Shown here: piece by piece, positions 31,987 through 39,097 of the stretch
Layout: each line of letters opens with the position of its first letter
Position numbering within the stretch: the first letter of the stretch is position 1
DNA from: Craurococcus roseus
Lineage (GTDB): Bacteria > Pseudomonadota > Alphaproteobacteria > Acetobacterales > Acetobacteraceae
Length of the DNA: 39,097 nucleotides
Reading direction: 5' to 3'
Assembly: GCF_039523795.1 (NCBI RefSeq)
Contig: NZ_BAAAFZ010000017.1
Location: 1-39,097, forward strand
Translations under genes and position numbers: made by a program
Notes under the pieces: generated by a model
The model's input: only the letters and a program-made list of their open reading frames with translations
What the model was told of the DNA's origin: nothing
Database searches by the model: none

Positions 31987-33213
31987 CTATCCGCCGAGCG
32001 CCTGCGCCGGCTCGATGCGGAGCGCGTAGCGCACGCCGAGCAGGCTGGCGAACAGGCAGATGCCGAAGATCACCAGGCCGAAGCCCGCCACCTCCTCCGG
32101 CCCCAGCAGCACGCGGCGCGGGAAGGCGTCCTTCACCGAGAGCAGCAGCGCCGTGCCGCCGGCGAAACCCACCGCGCCCAGCATCAAGGCCTGCTGCATC
32201 ACCAGCGCGACGATGCTGCGGTCCGGCGCGCCGATCAGCTTCAGCGTCGCGATCTCCCGCATCTTGTCCATGGTCAAGGTGTAGACGATCAACGCCACGA
32301 TCACCGCGGAGACGAGCAGCAGCACCACGGTGAAGAGGCCGAGCTGCCGCCGGGCCCGCTCCACCACGCTGCGGGTCAGCACCGTCTCCTGCTCGGCCGC
32401 CGTCAGCGCGGCGAAGTGCTTCCAGCGGCGGATGCCGGCGGCGACGTCCTCTACGCGGGCATGCGGCGAGAGCCGCGCGACGACGGCGTTCACCGTGTCC
32501 TGCGGCTGGCCGCCGCCGCCGCCCTGCTGGGCGCGCCGCGCCGCCGGCGGAGTCAGGCGGAATTGCAGTTCCTGGCTGTCCCGCAAGGTGATCCAGCCGA
32601 TCGGGTCGCCGCCGGTCGAGACGGCCCGCGCCGTCAGCCCGACCACGCGGAAGCGGACGCCGCCCATTTCCACCGTGGCTCCCGGCGAGAGGCCGCTGCC
32701 CCGATCGGCCACCATTTCGCGCCGCCCGCGGCCGATGCCGCGCCCTTCCACGATGCCGGGCGGGCCGCCGGGGCGGTCGGGCTCGTGGCCGACCACTTGC
32801 AGCCGCAGCACCGCGCCGACGCGCTGCCGCCCGGCCTCGCCCGAGCGTTCGCGCACCCAGTCGTCCGCCGATCCGGGCCCGGGGGGAGCCGCCGCCCCGT
32901 CGGGGCCGCCGGCATGGCGCGCCTCCACCGTCTGGAAGGTGACGCCGCCGGCCGCGACGACGCCGGGCAGCCGCGCCACCGCCTCCCGCACGTCGCCCGG
33001 GATGCGGCTGGCCTCGGCGAAGGGGCCGCGGGTGCCGGCCTCCACCACCCAGAGATCGGCCCGCAGGCCGCGGGCGAGCGACAGCGCCTCCTCCACCACG
33101 CCGCGGTAGATGCCGACCATGGCGAGCGCGACGCCGAGCAGCAGGCCGAGCCCGAGGCAGGTCAGCAAGAAGCGGCCGAGGTTGTGGCGGATGTCCCGCA
33201 GCGCGAGGTTCAC
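31987..33213 (-). CDS. FtsX/MacB-type ABC transporter permease
   Basis: A 408-residue permease with one N-terminal membrane helix (FLLTCLGLGLLLGVALAMVGIYRGV), a periplasmic domain of about 230 residues, then three C-terminal helices (VVLLLVSAVIVALIVYTLTMDKMREIATLKLIGAP), the DevC/MacB layout. The periplasmic part contains a Gly-rich stretch QQGGGGGQPQDTVNAVV. GTG 33213 overlaps the stop of the adaptor gene by 4 nt (GTGA). It forms an exporter with the adaptor and the ATPase. Confidence 0.87.
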   Translation of the reverse strand: MNLALRDIRHNLGRFLLTCLGLGLLLGVALAMVGIYRGVVEEALSLARGLRADLWVVEAGTRGPFAEASRIPGDVREAVARLPGVVAAGGVTFQTVEARHAGGPDGAAAPPGPGSADDWVRERSGEAGRQRVGAVLRLQVVGHEPDRPGGPPGIVEGRGIGRGRREMVADRGSGLSPGATVEMGGVRFRVVGLTARAVSTGGDPIGWITLRDSQELQFRLTPPAARRAQQGGGGGQPQDTVNAVVARLSPHARVEDVAAGIRRWKHFAALTAAEQETVLTRSVVERARRQLGLFTVVLLLVSAVIVALIVYTLTMDKMREIATLKLIGAPDRSIVALVMQQALMLGAVGFAGGTALLLSVKDAFPRRVLLGPEEVAGFGLVIFGICLFASLLGVRYALRIEPAQALGG

Positions 33214-34361
33214 GGCGCCGGCCTCGCGGCCCGGCCCTCGCGGAAGCCGGCCAGCACGCGCGTGGCGACCGGCAGATCGGCCGGCAGGGCGGGGTCGAGG
33301 GCGAGGGCGAGGCGCGCGTCCAAGGTGCGGGCGATGAAGCGCGCCTCCCGCTGGCGCAGCCGCCCGTCCTCGACCACCCAGACCCGGCCGGCGGCGCCGT
33401 CGAAGCCTTCCACGGCGGCCTCGGGCACCAGGCGCGCGGCCGGCAACCGGCCGGTCTCCACCTCCACCTGCACCTGCTCGCCGAGGACGGGGCGCGGCGG
33501 GCAGCGCTCGCAGCGGACGTGGACGCGGCGCTCCTCCGTCACCCGGTCGCTCTCCAAACCGACGCGGACGACGCGGCCGGTGAAGGTTTCGCCGGGCAGG
33601 GAGCGCAGCCGCACCTCGGCCGGCAAGCCTTCGCGGATGGCGCCGGCGCGGCCCTCGTCCACGTAGGCCAGCGCCCAGAGGCTGCCGGGCGCGACCAGGC
33701 TGAAAACCGCCTCCCCGGGGCCCAGCGCGGCGCCCGGCTCGCGCAGCCGGGCGATGACAAGGGCGTCGAAGGGCGCGGCCAAGGTGTGCTTGGCCAGCGC
33801 CGTGCGCTCGGCCAGCAGGACCGCCTGGGCGTCGGCCAACGCCGCCCGCGCCACACCGAGGTCGGCCCGCGCCAGGGCGAGGTCGGCGGCGGCGGCGACC
33901 GCCTCGGTTTCCGCGATCTCGGCGGCCTCCGACGAGGCTGCGCCGCGGCCCGCCAGCTCCCGCCGGCGTTGTGCCGTGGCCCGCTTCTGCTGCGCCATCG
34001 CCGCGGCGCGGTCCAGCGCCGCCGCGACGCGGGCCTGCTGCGCTTCGGCGCTCTGCACGCCGGCTTCCGCCTTGGCCACCCGCGCCTGCTGCGCGGCGGG
34101 GGCGAGCCGCGCCAGCACCGTGCCGGCCGGCACCCGGTCGCCGTGGTCCGCCAGCACCTCGGCCAGCGTGCCCGCGACCTCGAAGCCGATGCGCGAGGAA
34201 ACCTGCGCCTCGATGGTGCCGAGGCCGAAGACGCGGACGGGCACGTCCCGCTCCTCCCGCGCCACCGGCACCTCGACCGGGCGGTCGCGGAGCGCCCAGG
34301 CGCCGCCCGCCGCCGCGATGCCGGCCACCGCCGCAGCGGCGAGCCAACGCGAGCGCGCCAC
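33210..34361 (-). CDS. HlyD/RND-type periplasmic adaptor protein
   Basis: A 383-residue membrane fusion protein. An N-terminal anchor (WLAAAAVAGIAAAGGAWAL) precedes a lipoyl half-motif region VSSRIGFEVAGTLAEVLADHGDRVPAGTVLARL. A long Ala/Arg/Glu coiled-coil hairpin spans about 105-205, followed by beta-barrel TLAAPFDALVIARLREPGAALGPGEAVFSL. A CERC pair (VRCERCPPRP) is unusual in this family. It starts with GTG 34361, 9 bp after the DUF2892 gene. It bridges the FtsX-type permease to an outer-membrane channel not encoded here. Confidence 0.87.
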   Translation of the reverse strand: MARSRWLAAAAVAGIAAAGGAWALRDRPVEVPVAREERDVPVRVFGLGTIEAQVSSRIGFEVAGTLAEVLADHGDRVPAGTVLARLAPAAQQARVAKAEAGVQSAEAQQARVAAALDRAAAMAQQKRATAQRRRELAGRGAASSEAAEIAETEAVAAAADLALARADLGVARAALADAQAVLLAERTALAKHTLAAPFDALVIARLREPGAALGPGEAVFSLVAPGSLWALAYVDEGRAGAIREGLPAEVRLRSLPGETFTGRVVRVGLESDRVTEERRVHVRCERCPPRPVLGEQVQVEVETGRLPAARLVPEAAVEGFDGAAGRVWVVEDGRLRQREARFIARTLDARLALALDPALPADLPVATRVLAGFREGRAARPAP

Positions 34362-34370
34362 CCGGGGAGC

Positions 34371-34571
34371 CTAGGCGCTCCGCCGGGCCAGTTTGCAGGT
34401 GCTGAGGCCGAGCAGGCCGTAGACCGGGCAACTGCCGGCAAGGCCGGTGGCCAGCGGCACCAGCCCGACCAGCCCCCACCAGCCGAGCGGGCCGAACAGG
34501 CCGAGCGTTAACAAGACGACCCCGGCCGCGATCCGCAGCCATTTGTCGATGTTCCCGACATTGCGAGTCAT
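34371..34571 (-). CDS. DUF2892 (YgaP-like) small membrane protein
   Basis: A 66-residue protein with two membrane helices. It starts MTRNVGNIDKWLRIAAGVVLL, continues GPLGWWGLVGLVPLATGLAG and ends CPVYGLLGLSTCK, the full DUF2892 signature including the C-P-x-Y-x-L-L-G-x-x-T-C motif. Such proteins accompany sulfide-responsive BigR-type operons. It is the first gene of the exporter operon, and an FNR-like box lies about 73 bp upstream of its start. Confidence 0.88.
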   Translation of the reverse strand: MTRNVGNIDKWLRIAAGVVLLTLGLFGPLGWWGLVGLVPLATGLAGSCPVYGLLGLSTCKLARRSA

Positions 34572-34643
34572 GGTCGCTGTCCTCCACGGCTGGGGGCTTC
34601 CCGCCCTCCCTCGGCAACTGTGGCAGCATGGCTCGCGGCCGCA

Positions 34644-34657
34644 TTGATCAGGCTCAA
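34644..34657 (-). promoter_or_regulatory. FNR/Anr/FixK-type binding site upstream of the exporter operon
   Basis: TTGAT-CAGG-CTCAA at 34644-34657 matches the FNR-family consensus TTGAT-N4-ATCAA at 9 of 10 defined bases. It is centred about 79 bp upstream of the DUF2892 ATG (34571, minus strand), suitable for activation of that operon. It is also 230 bp from the divergent Blh-SQR gene. Confidence 0.6.
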
Positions 34658-34784
34658 GCCGCCGCGCAGCGGGGCGCCAGATCGATGCGTCCGAGGTGGG
34701 TTCCGGGCGATCGTGGGCGTTGCGGTCCCGAAAGCGTCGGACGGCGTCCAGGCGTGACCGCTTCTTCTCGAACGCGCTCACGCC

Positions 34785-34830
34785 CACATTATTTAAGTTA
34801 CTTCTTATATTAGAATGCCTGAATGCTATG
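34785..34830 (+). promoter_or_regulatory. AT-rich promoter/operator of the Blh-SQR gene
   Basis: A sharply AT-rich island (ATTATTTAAGTTACTTCTT, then ATATTAGAAT) ends about 60 bp before the Blh-SQR ATG. TATATTAG could be a -10 box, and two GAAT motifs lie at 34811 and 34820. Genes of this type in Agrobacterium and Xylella are repressed by BigR at an AT-rich element, so this may be such an operator. The 316-bp gap between the divergent genes otherwise holds only the FNR-like site. Confidence 0.4.
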
Positions 34831-34887
34831 TCGGCGCGGACAATGGCGGCTCGGTTCGGCCGCTCGGACACCGCGAGGAGGACGCCC

Positions 34888-36626
34888 ATGGACCGCGTCG
34901 CACGTCTGACCCCTTTCCTGTCGATCACCTCCCAGATCTCTGAAGCCGATGTCGGCGTGGCCGCCGCTCGGGGCTTCCGCGCCATCGTCAGCAACCGCCC
35001 GGACGACGAGGCGCCGGACCAGCCGCCCTCGGCCGCCATCGCCGCGGCGGCCGAGCGGCACGGCCTCGCCTACCGGCACATCCCGGTGGTATCCGGGAAC
35101 GTGACGGATGCCGACGTCCGGGCCTTCGCCGCCGGCTTGGCCGAGCTCAGGGGCCCGGTGCTGGCGTTCTGCCGGACGGGCACCCGCTCCGCCACGCTCT
35201 GGGCCCTCTCCGAAGGTGCCCGGCTCGCCGCCGACGCGGTGCTGCGCACGGCCGCCGAGACGGGCTACGACCTCGGCGGGCTCCGGCCCCGCCTGGAGAC
35301 GCGCTGGCGAGCCGGCGGGGCCGATGCCGCCCGGCTCCCCTCCGCCACCTACGACGTGCTGATCGTGGGCGGCGGCGCGGCCGGCATCGCCGCCGCCGCG
35401 AGTCTGCTGAAGCGCCGCCCCGGCCTCGACATCGCGGTGGTCGAGCCTTCCGACCGGCACCACTACCAGCCCGGTTGGACCCTGGTGGGCGGCGGGGCCT
35501 TCGACCGCCGCCGCACCGAGCGGCCGATGGCCGCCGTGATGCCGCGCGGCGTGCGCTGGGTCCGCGCCGCGGCTGCGGCCTTCGAGCCGGAGCGCGCCGC
35601 CGTGGTGCTGGAGGACGGCACGCGCCTCTTCTACCGCGCCCTGGTGGTCGCCCCGGGCCTCAAGCTGGACTGGGACGCTGTGGACGGGCTGCGGGCGACG
35701 CTGGGCAAGAACGGCGTGACCTCGAACTACCTCTTCGACCTCGCGCCCTACACCTGGCAGCTCGTGCAGGCGCTGGAGCGCGGTCGCGCGCTCTTCACCC
35801 AGCCGCCCATGCCCACCAAGTGCGCCGGCGCGCCGCAGAAAGCGATGTACCTTTCCTGCAGCGCGTGGGAGCGCCGCGGTGCGCTGAAGCACATCGACGT
35901 CCATTTCCACACCGCGGGCGCCGTGCTGTTCGGGGTGAAGGAGTTCGTCCCGCCCCTGATGCGCTACGTCGAGCGCTACGGCGCGAAGCTCGACTTTTCT
36001 TCCAACCTCAAGGCGGTGGCCGGCCCCGGGCGCCGGGCCTGGTTCGAGGAGAAGGACGCCGGGGGCGGGACGCGCACCGTGGAGCGCGGTTTCGACATGC
36101 TGCACGCCTGCCCGCCGCAGACCGCGCCGGACTTCGTGCGGAACGGCCCGCTCGCGGATGCCGCCGGCTGGGCGGAGTGGACCACGAGACGCTGCAGCAC
36201 CCGCGCTACGGCAACGTCTTCGGCCTCGGCGACGCCTGCTCGGCGCCCAATGCCAAGACCGCGGCGGCGGTGCGCAAGCAGGCGCCGGTCGTGGCCGAGA
36301 ACGTGCTGGCGGCGCTGGACGGGCGCAGCCCGCGCGCGCTCTACGACGGCTACGGCTCGTGCCCGCTGACGGTGGAGCGCGGCAAGGTGGTGCTGGCCGA
36401 GTTCGGCTACGGCGGCAAGCTGCTGCCGACCTTCCCGTTGGACCCGGTGGTTCCGCGGCGCAGCGCTTGGTGGCTGAAGGCGAAGCTGCTGCCGGCGCTC
36501 TACTTCGACGCGATGCTGAAGGGGCGGGAGTGGCTCGCGGCGCCGCGGCTGCTGCCCCACCCGCCGCGGCCCCACGAAGTGGCGGCCGCGGCCGATTTCC
36601 GTGACGCCGGGGCGAAGGCGGGCTGA
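34888..36626 (+). pseudogene. Blh-SQR fusion: DUF442 phosphatase-like/sulfurtransferase domain plus FAD sulfide:quinone reductase-like domain, frameshifted
   Basis: The N-terminal domain (1-110) is the DUF442/TIGR01244 type with the PTP-like loop CRTGTRS (from Cys95). From about residue 150 there is an FAD oxidoreductase of the SQR type: VLIVGGGAAGIAAAASLL, HHYQPGWTLVGGG, MPTKCAGAPQKAMYLSC and HFHTAG. After AAGWAEW (about 36177) the frame breaks. The rest (ETLQHPRYGNVFGLGDACSAPNAKTAAAVRKQ to AKAG) is in the next frame to 36626. One missing G in GGAGTGGAC restores AEVDHETLQ, so this is a single-base deletion, real or from sequencing. The intact protein would be about 579 residues and detoxify sulfide. 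GAGGAGGAC precedes the ATG at 34888. Confidence 0.85.
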
Positions 36627-36642
36627 CCGCCGGGCCGAGCTC

Positions 36643-36674
36643 CCCGGCCGCGCGGGCTGCCCCGCGCGGCCGGG
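36643..36674. terminator. strong GC hairpin between convergent genes
   Basis: A perfect 14-bp stem (36643-36656 with 36661-36674) and a CTGC loop lie between the Blh-SQR stop at 36626 and the methyltransferase stop at 36686. There is no T-run on either side, but the stability and convergent position suggest a bidirectional terminator. Confidence 0.6.
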
Positions 36675-36685
36675 AACCACCCCGG

Positions 36686-37300
36686 TCACGGCACGGGACG
36701 CGCGACGCCCTCGACCATGAAGGTCGCCAGCTTCGGTCCGGCGCCCAGGTAGCCCGACCGGAGCTCGAGGAATTCGAAGCCCGCCTCGGCCAGCAGCCGC
36801 TCCACCGGGTTGTCGAGGTGGCAGCTGACCCGCCACCAGAGCGGGTCGAGGCGGTGCTGCCAAGCGGCGACTCCGGGCTCCGGGGCCAACCCGTGCTCGA
36901 CGAAGACCAGCGCCCCGCCGGGCCGGAGCACCCGGCGCACCTCCCGCAACCCGGCGCGCGCGTCCCGCAGGCTGCACAGCGTCCAGGTCATGACCGCCGT
37001 GTCGATGCTCGCCGCAGCGAGCGGGATCGCTTCCGCCGCGGCGCGGAGGAGATGGACGGGGCACGCGGCCCGCGCCGCGAGGGACGCCGCGCGGCGCAGC
37101 AGTTCCGCCGACGGCTCCAGCCCGATCACGCGCTCCGCCTGGCGCCCGTACCAGGGCAGGTTCAGGCCGGACCCGAGCCCGACTTCCAGCACCCGTCCCT
37201 CGGCCCGCGGAACCAGCCGTTCCCGATAGCGCGTCAGCTCCCCGGTGCGCATGGCCCAGGCGATCAGCCGCGGCAGGACCTTGTCTTCGTAGAAGCCCAA
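36686..37300 (-). CDS. class I SAM-dependent methyltransferase
   Basis: A 204-residue methyltransferase. Motif I is VLEVGLGSGLNLPWY, the acidic residue of motif II is in VIGLEPS, and IDTAVMTWTLCSLRD and LRPGGALVFVEHG are the later motifs. This is the small UbiE/PmtA-like clade starting GFYEDKVLPRLI. TTG 37300 is used: it follows AGGGGGG at 7-nt spacing and gives the usual N-terminus. ATG 37324 or GTG 37336 would add a short nonconserved leader. Substrate unknown. Confidence 0.78.
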   Translation of the reverse strand: MGFYEDKVLPRLIAWAMRTGELTRYRERLVPRAEGRVLEVGLGSGLNLPWYGRQAERVIGLEPSAELLRRAASLAARAACPVHLLRAAAEAIPLAAASIDTAVMTWTLCSLRDARAGLREVRRVLRPGGALVFVEHGLAPEPGVAAWQHRLDPLWWRVSCHLDNPVERLLAEAGFEFLELRSGYLGAGPKLATFMVEGVARPVP

Positions 37301-37350
37301 GGACGGCCCCCCTATGGCCGGCATCGGCAACGCCACCCAGGGCGCACAGC

Positions 37351-37800
37351 TCAGACCCCGGCCGCCGCGACGGCGCCCTCGGCCCAGGCGGCGATGCGCC
37401 GCGCGGGCATGGCGCCGGCCTGCCGCGCCACCTCCCGCCCGCCGGCGAACAGCGCCAAGGTCGGGATGCTGCGGATGCCGAGTTCGGCCGCGATGTTCGG
37501 CGCTTCCTCGGTGGAGACCTTCACGAGGCGGAAGCGGGGCTCAAGCGTCCGCGCCGCCGCCTCGAACTCGGGCGCCATGGCGCGGCAGGGGCCGCACCAG
37601 GAGGCCCAGAAATCCACCAGCAAGGGAATGCCGCTGTGGCGGAGGTGGCGGCGGAAACGCTCCTCGGACAATCCGGCGGGCTTCGCCTCGAACAAGGGGG
37701 CGCGGCACTCGCCGCAGCGCGGGCCGTCGCCGAGGCGCGCGGCGGGGACGCGGTTGATGGCGTCGCAACGCGGGCAAACGACTTGGAGGGCCTCGTCCAT
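37351..37800 (-). CDS. trxC: thioredoxin 2 (TrxC) with N-terminal zinc ribbon
   Basis: A 149-residue thioredoxin. The N-terminus carries two cysteine pairs, CPRC (9-12) and CGEC (29-32), which bind zinc in TrxC. The active site is WCGPC (68-72) in DFWASWCGPCRAM, with cis-Pro in IPTLALF. It is cytoplasmic. It could feed reducing power to the SoxV-type membrane carrier encoded in the same island (inference). It lies 17 bp downstream of the tsdA-like gene and may be co-transcribed. Confidence 0.88.
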   Translation of the reverse strand: MDEALQVVCPRCDAINRVPAARLGDGPRCGECRAPLFEAKPAGLSEERFRRHLRHSGIPLLVDFWASWCGPCRAMAPEFEAAARTLEPRFRLVKVSTEEAPNIAAELGIRSIPTLALFAGGREVARQAGAMPARRIAAWAEGAVAAAGV

Positions 37801-37817
37801 GCTGCTCGGGCTTTCCG

Positions 37818-38897
37818 TCAGTTCGTGACGCGGGCCGCGTCCGGGTTGGCGCGCAACCAGTCCTGGATCGGCTTCCAAGGCCCGTAGCGGTGCTGCTCCG
37901 GCGCGAAGGGGCCGACGAAGGGCGGGTAGGCGGCGTCCGCGGGCTTCTTCGAGCGGTCGGGGTAGTCCCGCTCCAGTCCCTCCTTGCGCGGACGCGGCTG
38001 GGTGTTGACGAAGGCCATCGCGTCGAAGGCGTCCTCGGCGCCGATCGCGGGCGCTTCGAAGGTGGTGCCGAGCGGCATGTTGGCGTGCACGAAGCGGGCG
38101 GCGGTGATCGTCCGCGCCATGCCGGCGCCGTCGTTGTAGCTGTCCGGCCCCCAGAGCGGCGGGAATCGGTAGCGCCGGCCCGTCTCGGCGGCCTCCGGGG
38201 CCTCCAGCCGCTGCCCCTGGCCGTCGGCGCCGTGGCAGGTGGCGCAGGCGTCGGCGTAGATTTGCCGGCCGCGCTCCGGGTCGGCGGCGCGGTCCGGCAG
38301 CGGCAGGGGCGGCGAGCCGCGGCCGTGCAGGGACTGCCCGACGCGCTCCGGCGCGCTGATGTGGCGGACGTAGGTGAGGATCGCCTTCATCTCCGGTCCT
38401 TCCACCGGCAGGGCGCGGCCGTTCATGCTGCGCTCCATGCAGCCGTTCACCCGCTCCTCCAGGGTGCGGACCTCGTCCTCGCGGCCGATGTAGGTGGGGA
38501 AGACGCCCCAGACGCCGGCGAGCGGGAGGCCGAATTGCTGGGTGCCGGCTTGCAGGTGGCAGGATTGACAGTCTAGGCCGTTGCCGGCGAAGCGCATCGC
38601 CGGGTCGGCCGCGTCGGGGCCGATGGTGGAAGAGGTCCGGGCGATCAGGTCGCGGCCGCGCCGGACGGCCCGGCCGTAGGCGTCGTCGGGCAGCGCGTCG
38701 GGGTCCGGCACCTGCCAACCGGGCCCTTCCGCGGCCGATGCCGACGGGGCCGGCGGCCGGGCTTGGTCGGGTCGCGGCGAACCCGCGGGCGGGGCGGCAG
38801 CCGGCGCCGGTCCGGGGGCAGGGCGCGCGGCGAAAAGCGCGGGCACCCCCACCAAGAGGGCGCCCGCGATGACCCAAGGGAGCGGGGGCGTGCGCAT
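37818..38897 (-). CDS. tsdA: TsdA-type dihaem thiosulfate dehydrogenase
   Basis: A 359-residue exported dihaem cytochrome. A leader (1-23) is followed by a Pro/Ala-rich linker to about residue 60. Haem sites are CQSCH (110-114) and CATCH (218-222). Cys153 in RVNGCMERSMNGR is in the place of the unusual Cys axial ligand of TsdA haem 1, and HANMPLG holds the second-haem Met. TsdA converts thiosulfate to tetrathionate, or the reverse. This would give a route parallel to Sox. ATG 38897 begins the leader. An FNR-like box lies about 100 bp upstream. Confidence 0.82.
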   Translation of the reverse strand: MRTPPLPWVIAGALLVGVPALFAARPAPGPAPAAAPPAGSPRPDQARPPAPSASAAEGPGWQVPDPDALPDDAYGRAVRRGRDLIARTSSTIGPDAADPAMRFAGNGLDCQSCHLQAGTQQFGLPLAGVWGVFPTYIGREDEVRTLEERVNGCMERSMNGRALPVEGPEMKAILTYVRHISAPERVGQSLHGRGSPPLPLPDRAADPERGRQIYADACATCHGADGQGQRLEAPEAAETGRRYRFPPLWGPDSYNDGAGMARTITAARFVHANMPLGTTFEAPAIGAEDAFDAMAFVNTQPRPRKEGLERDYPDRSKKPADAAYPPFVGPFAPEQHRYGPWKPIQDWLRANPDAARVTN

Positions 38898-38992
38898 GTC
38901 GGCCGCGTTTCCTGCGTTGCGACGGGGGCGGCCGACGCGGGCCGCGCTCCGCCGGGCGCGGCCAGCTTGGCCGTTCGGTTCGCCGCGGCGCC

Positions 38993-39006
38993 TTGATCCA
39001 GCGCAA
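38993..39006 (-). promoter_or_regulatory. FNR/Anr/FixK-type binding site upstream of tsdA
   Basis: TTGAT-CCAG-CGCAA at 38993-39006 matches the FNR-family palindrome at 8 of 10 defined bases. It lies in the 128-bp gap between the tsdA start (38897) and the stop of the upstream minus-strand gene, about 100 bp before the tsdA ATG. Confidence 0.5.
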
Positions 39007-39025
39007 GACGCCCCAAGGCAGCGGC

Positions 39026-39097
39026 TCACAAAGCCGCGTTCTTCGCCTTCACCGGGATTTTCAGGTAGCGGACGCCGTTCTCCTCGGCTTCCGGGAA
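39026..39097 (-). CDS. C-terminal fragment of an unidentified protein
   Basis: A minus-strand frame is open from the right window edge to TGA at 39026-39028. It gives 23 residues including EENGVRYLKIPVKAKNA. The composition looks like a real coding end, but the fragment is too short to name a family. It would be the gene upstream of tsdA on the same strand. Confidence 0.5.
   Translation of the reverse strand, partial: FPEAEENGVRYLKIPVKAKNAAL

Noticed and set aside
37750..37768. TTGAT...CGCAA as a third FNR-like box
   Set aside because: Spacing is five bases instead of four and it lies inside trxC coding sequence.
1..39097. CRISPR arrays, tRNA or rRNA genes
   Set aside because: No regularly spaced repeats and no cloverleaf or rRNA-like conserved stretches were seen on either strand.

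Overview
The window is about 39 kb of very GC-rich DNA, with dense, short-spaced operons and frequent GTG/TTG starts. Gene content points to an alphaproteobacterium, probably Acetobacteraceae or a close relative: a SorT/SorU-type sulfite dehydrogenase, an alphaproteobacterial Sox cluster, DUF4214 proteins beside glycosyltransferases, and IS630/IS1182 elements. This placement is inference from gene families; no rRNA or other taxonomic marker is present. I saw no tRNA, rRNA or CRISPR array.

Region 1 (1-11.15 kb) is surface polysaccharide. A KpsC-like gene runs off the left edge. Divergent from it are a small lipoprotein, a KpsM/KpsT ABC exporter, a KpsE-like inner-membrane protein and a KpsD/Wza-type export protein with a glutamine-rich N-terminus. 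These form an overlapping operon for ABC-dependent capsule export. A convergent TPR-glycosyltransferase, a small membrane protein, two more GT4 glycosyltransferases and a DUF4214 coiled-coil protein follow.

Region 2 (11.2-14.45 kb) is a junction full of mobile DNA. A single-domain response regulator is followed by an IS630-family element inserted exactly in its stop codon. After that come the C-terminal stub of an RND efflux pump, the right end of an IS3-family element and a frameshifted IS1182-family transposase. This scar separates the capsule genes from the sulfur genes.

Region 3 (14.5-30.4 kb) is a sulfur-oxidation island. An ECF sigma factor and a membrane anti-sigma factor lead a tightly packed series: sorT-like sulfite dehydrogenase, sorU-like cytochrome, soxX, soxY, soxZ, soxA, soxB and soxV (ccdA). 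Then come a convergent soxW-type thioredoxin, a membrane/spermidine-synthase-like fusion coupled to an exported DsrE protein, and a minus-strand group (small exported protein, soxS-like thioredoxin, GlcG/HbpS-like protein). A flavocytochrome c sulfide dehydrogenase pair (soxE-like plus soxF), soxC, soxD, a second exported DsrE protein and a DUF2892 membrane protein follow. Together these would oxidise thiosulfate, sulfide and sulfite in the periplasm and pass electrons to c-type cytochromes. SoxV/SoxW/SoxS would keep SoxY and its partners reduced.

Region 4 (31.2-39.1 kb) holds an accessory sulfur/redox set. A MacB-like ABC exporter operon (DUF2892, HlyD-type adaptor, FtsX permease, ATPase) diverges from a Blh-SQR fusion gene that carries a one-base frameshift. 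A methyltransferase, thioredoxin 2 and a TsdA-type dihaem thiosulfate dehydrogenase follow. FNR/Anr-like boxes sit upstream of the exporter operon and of tsdA, suggesting oxygen-linked control.
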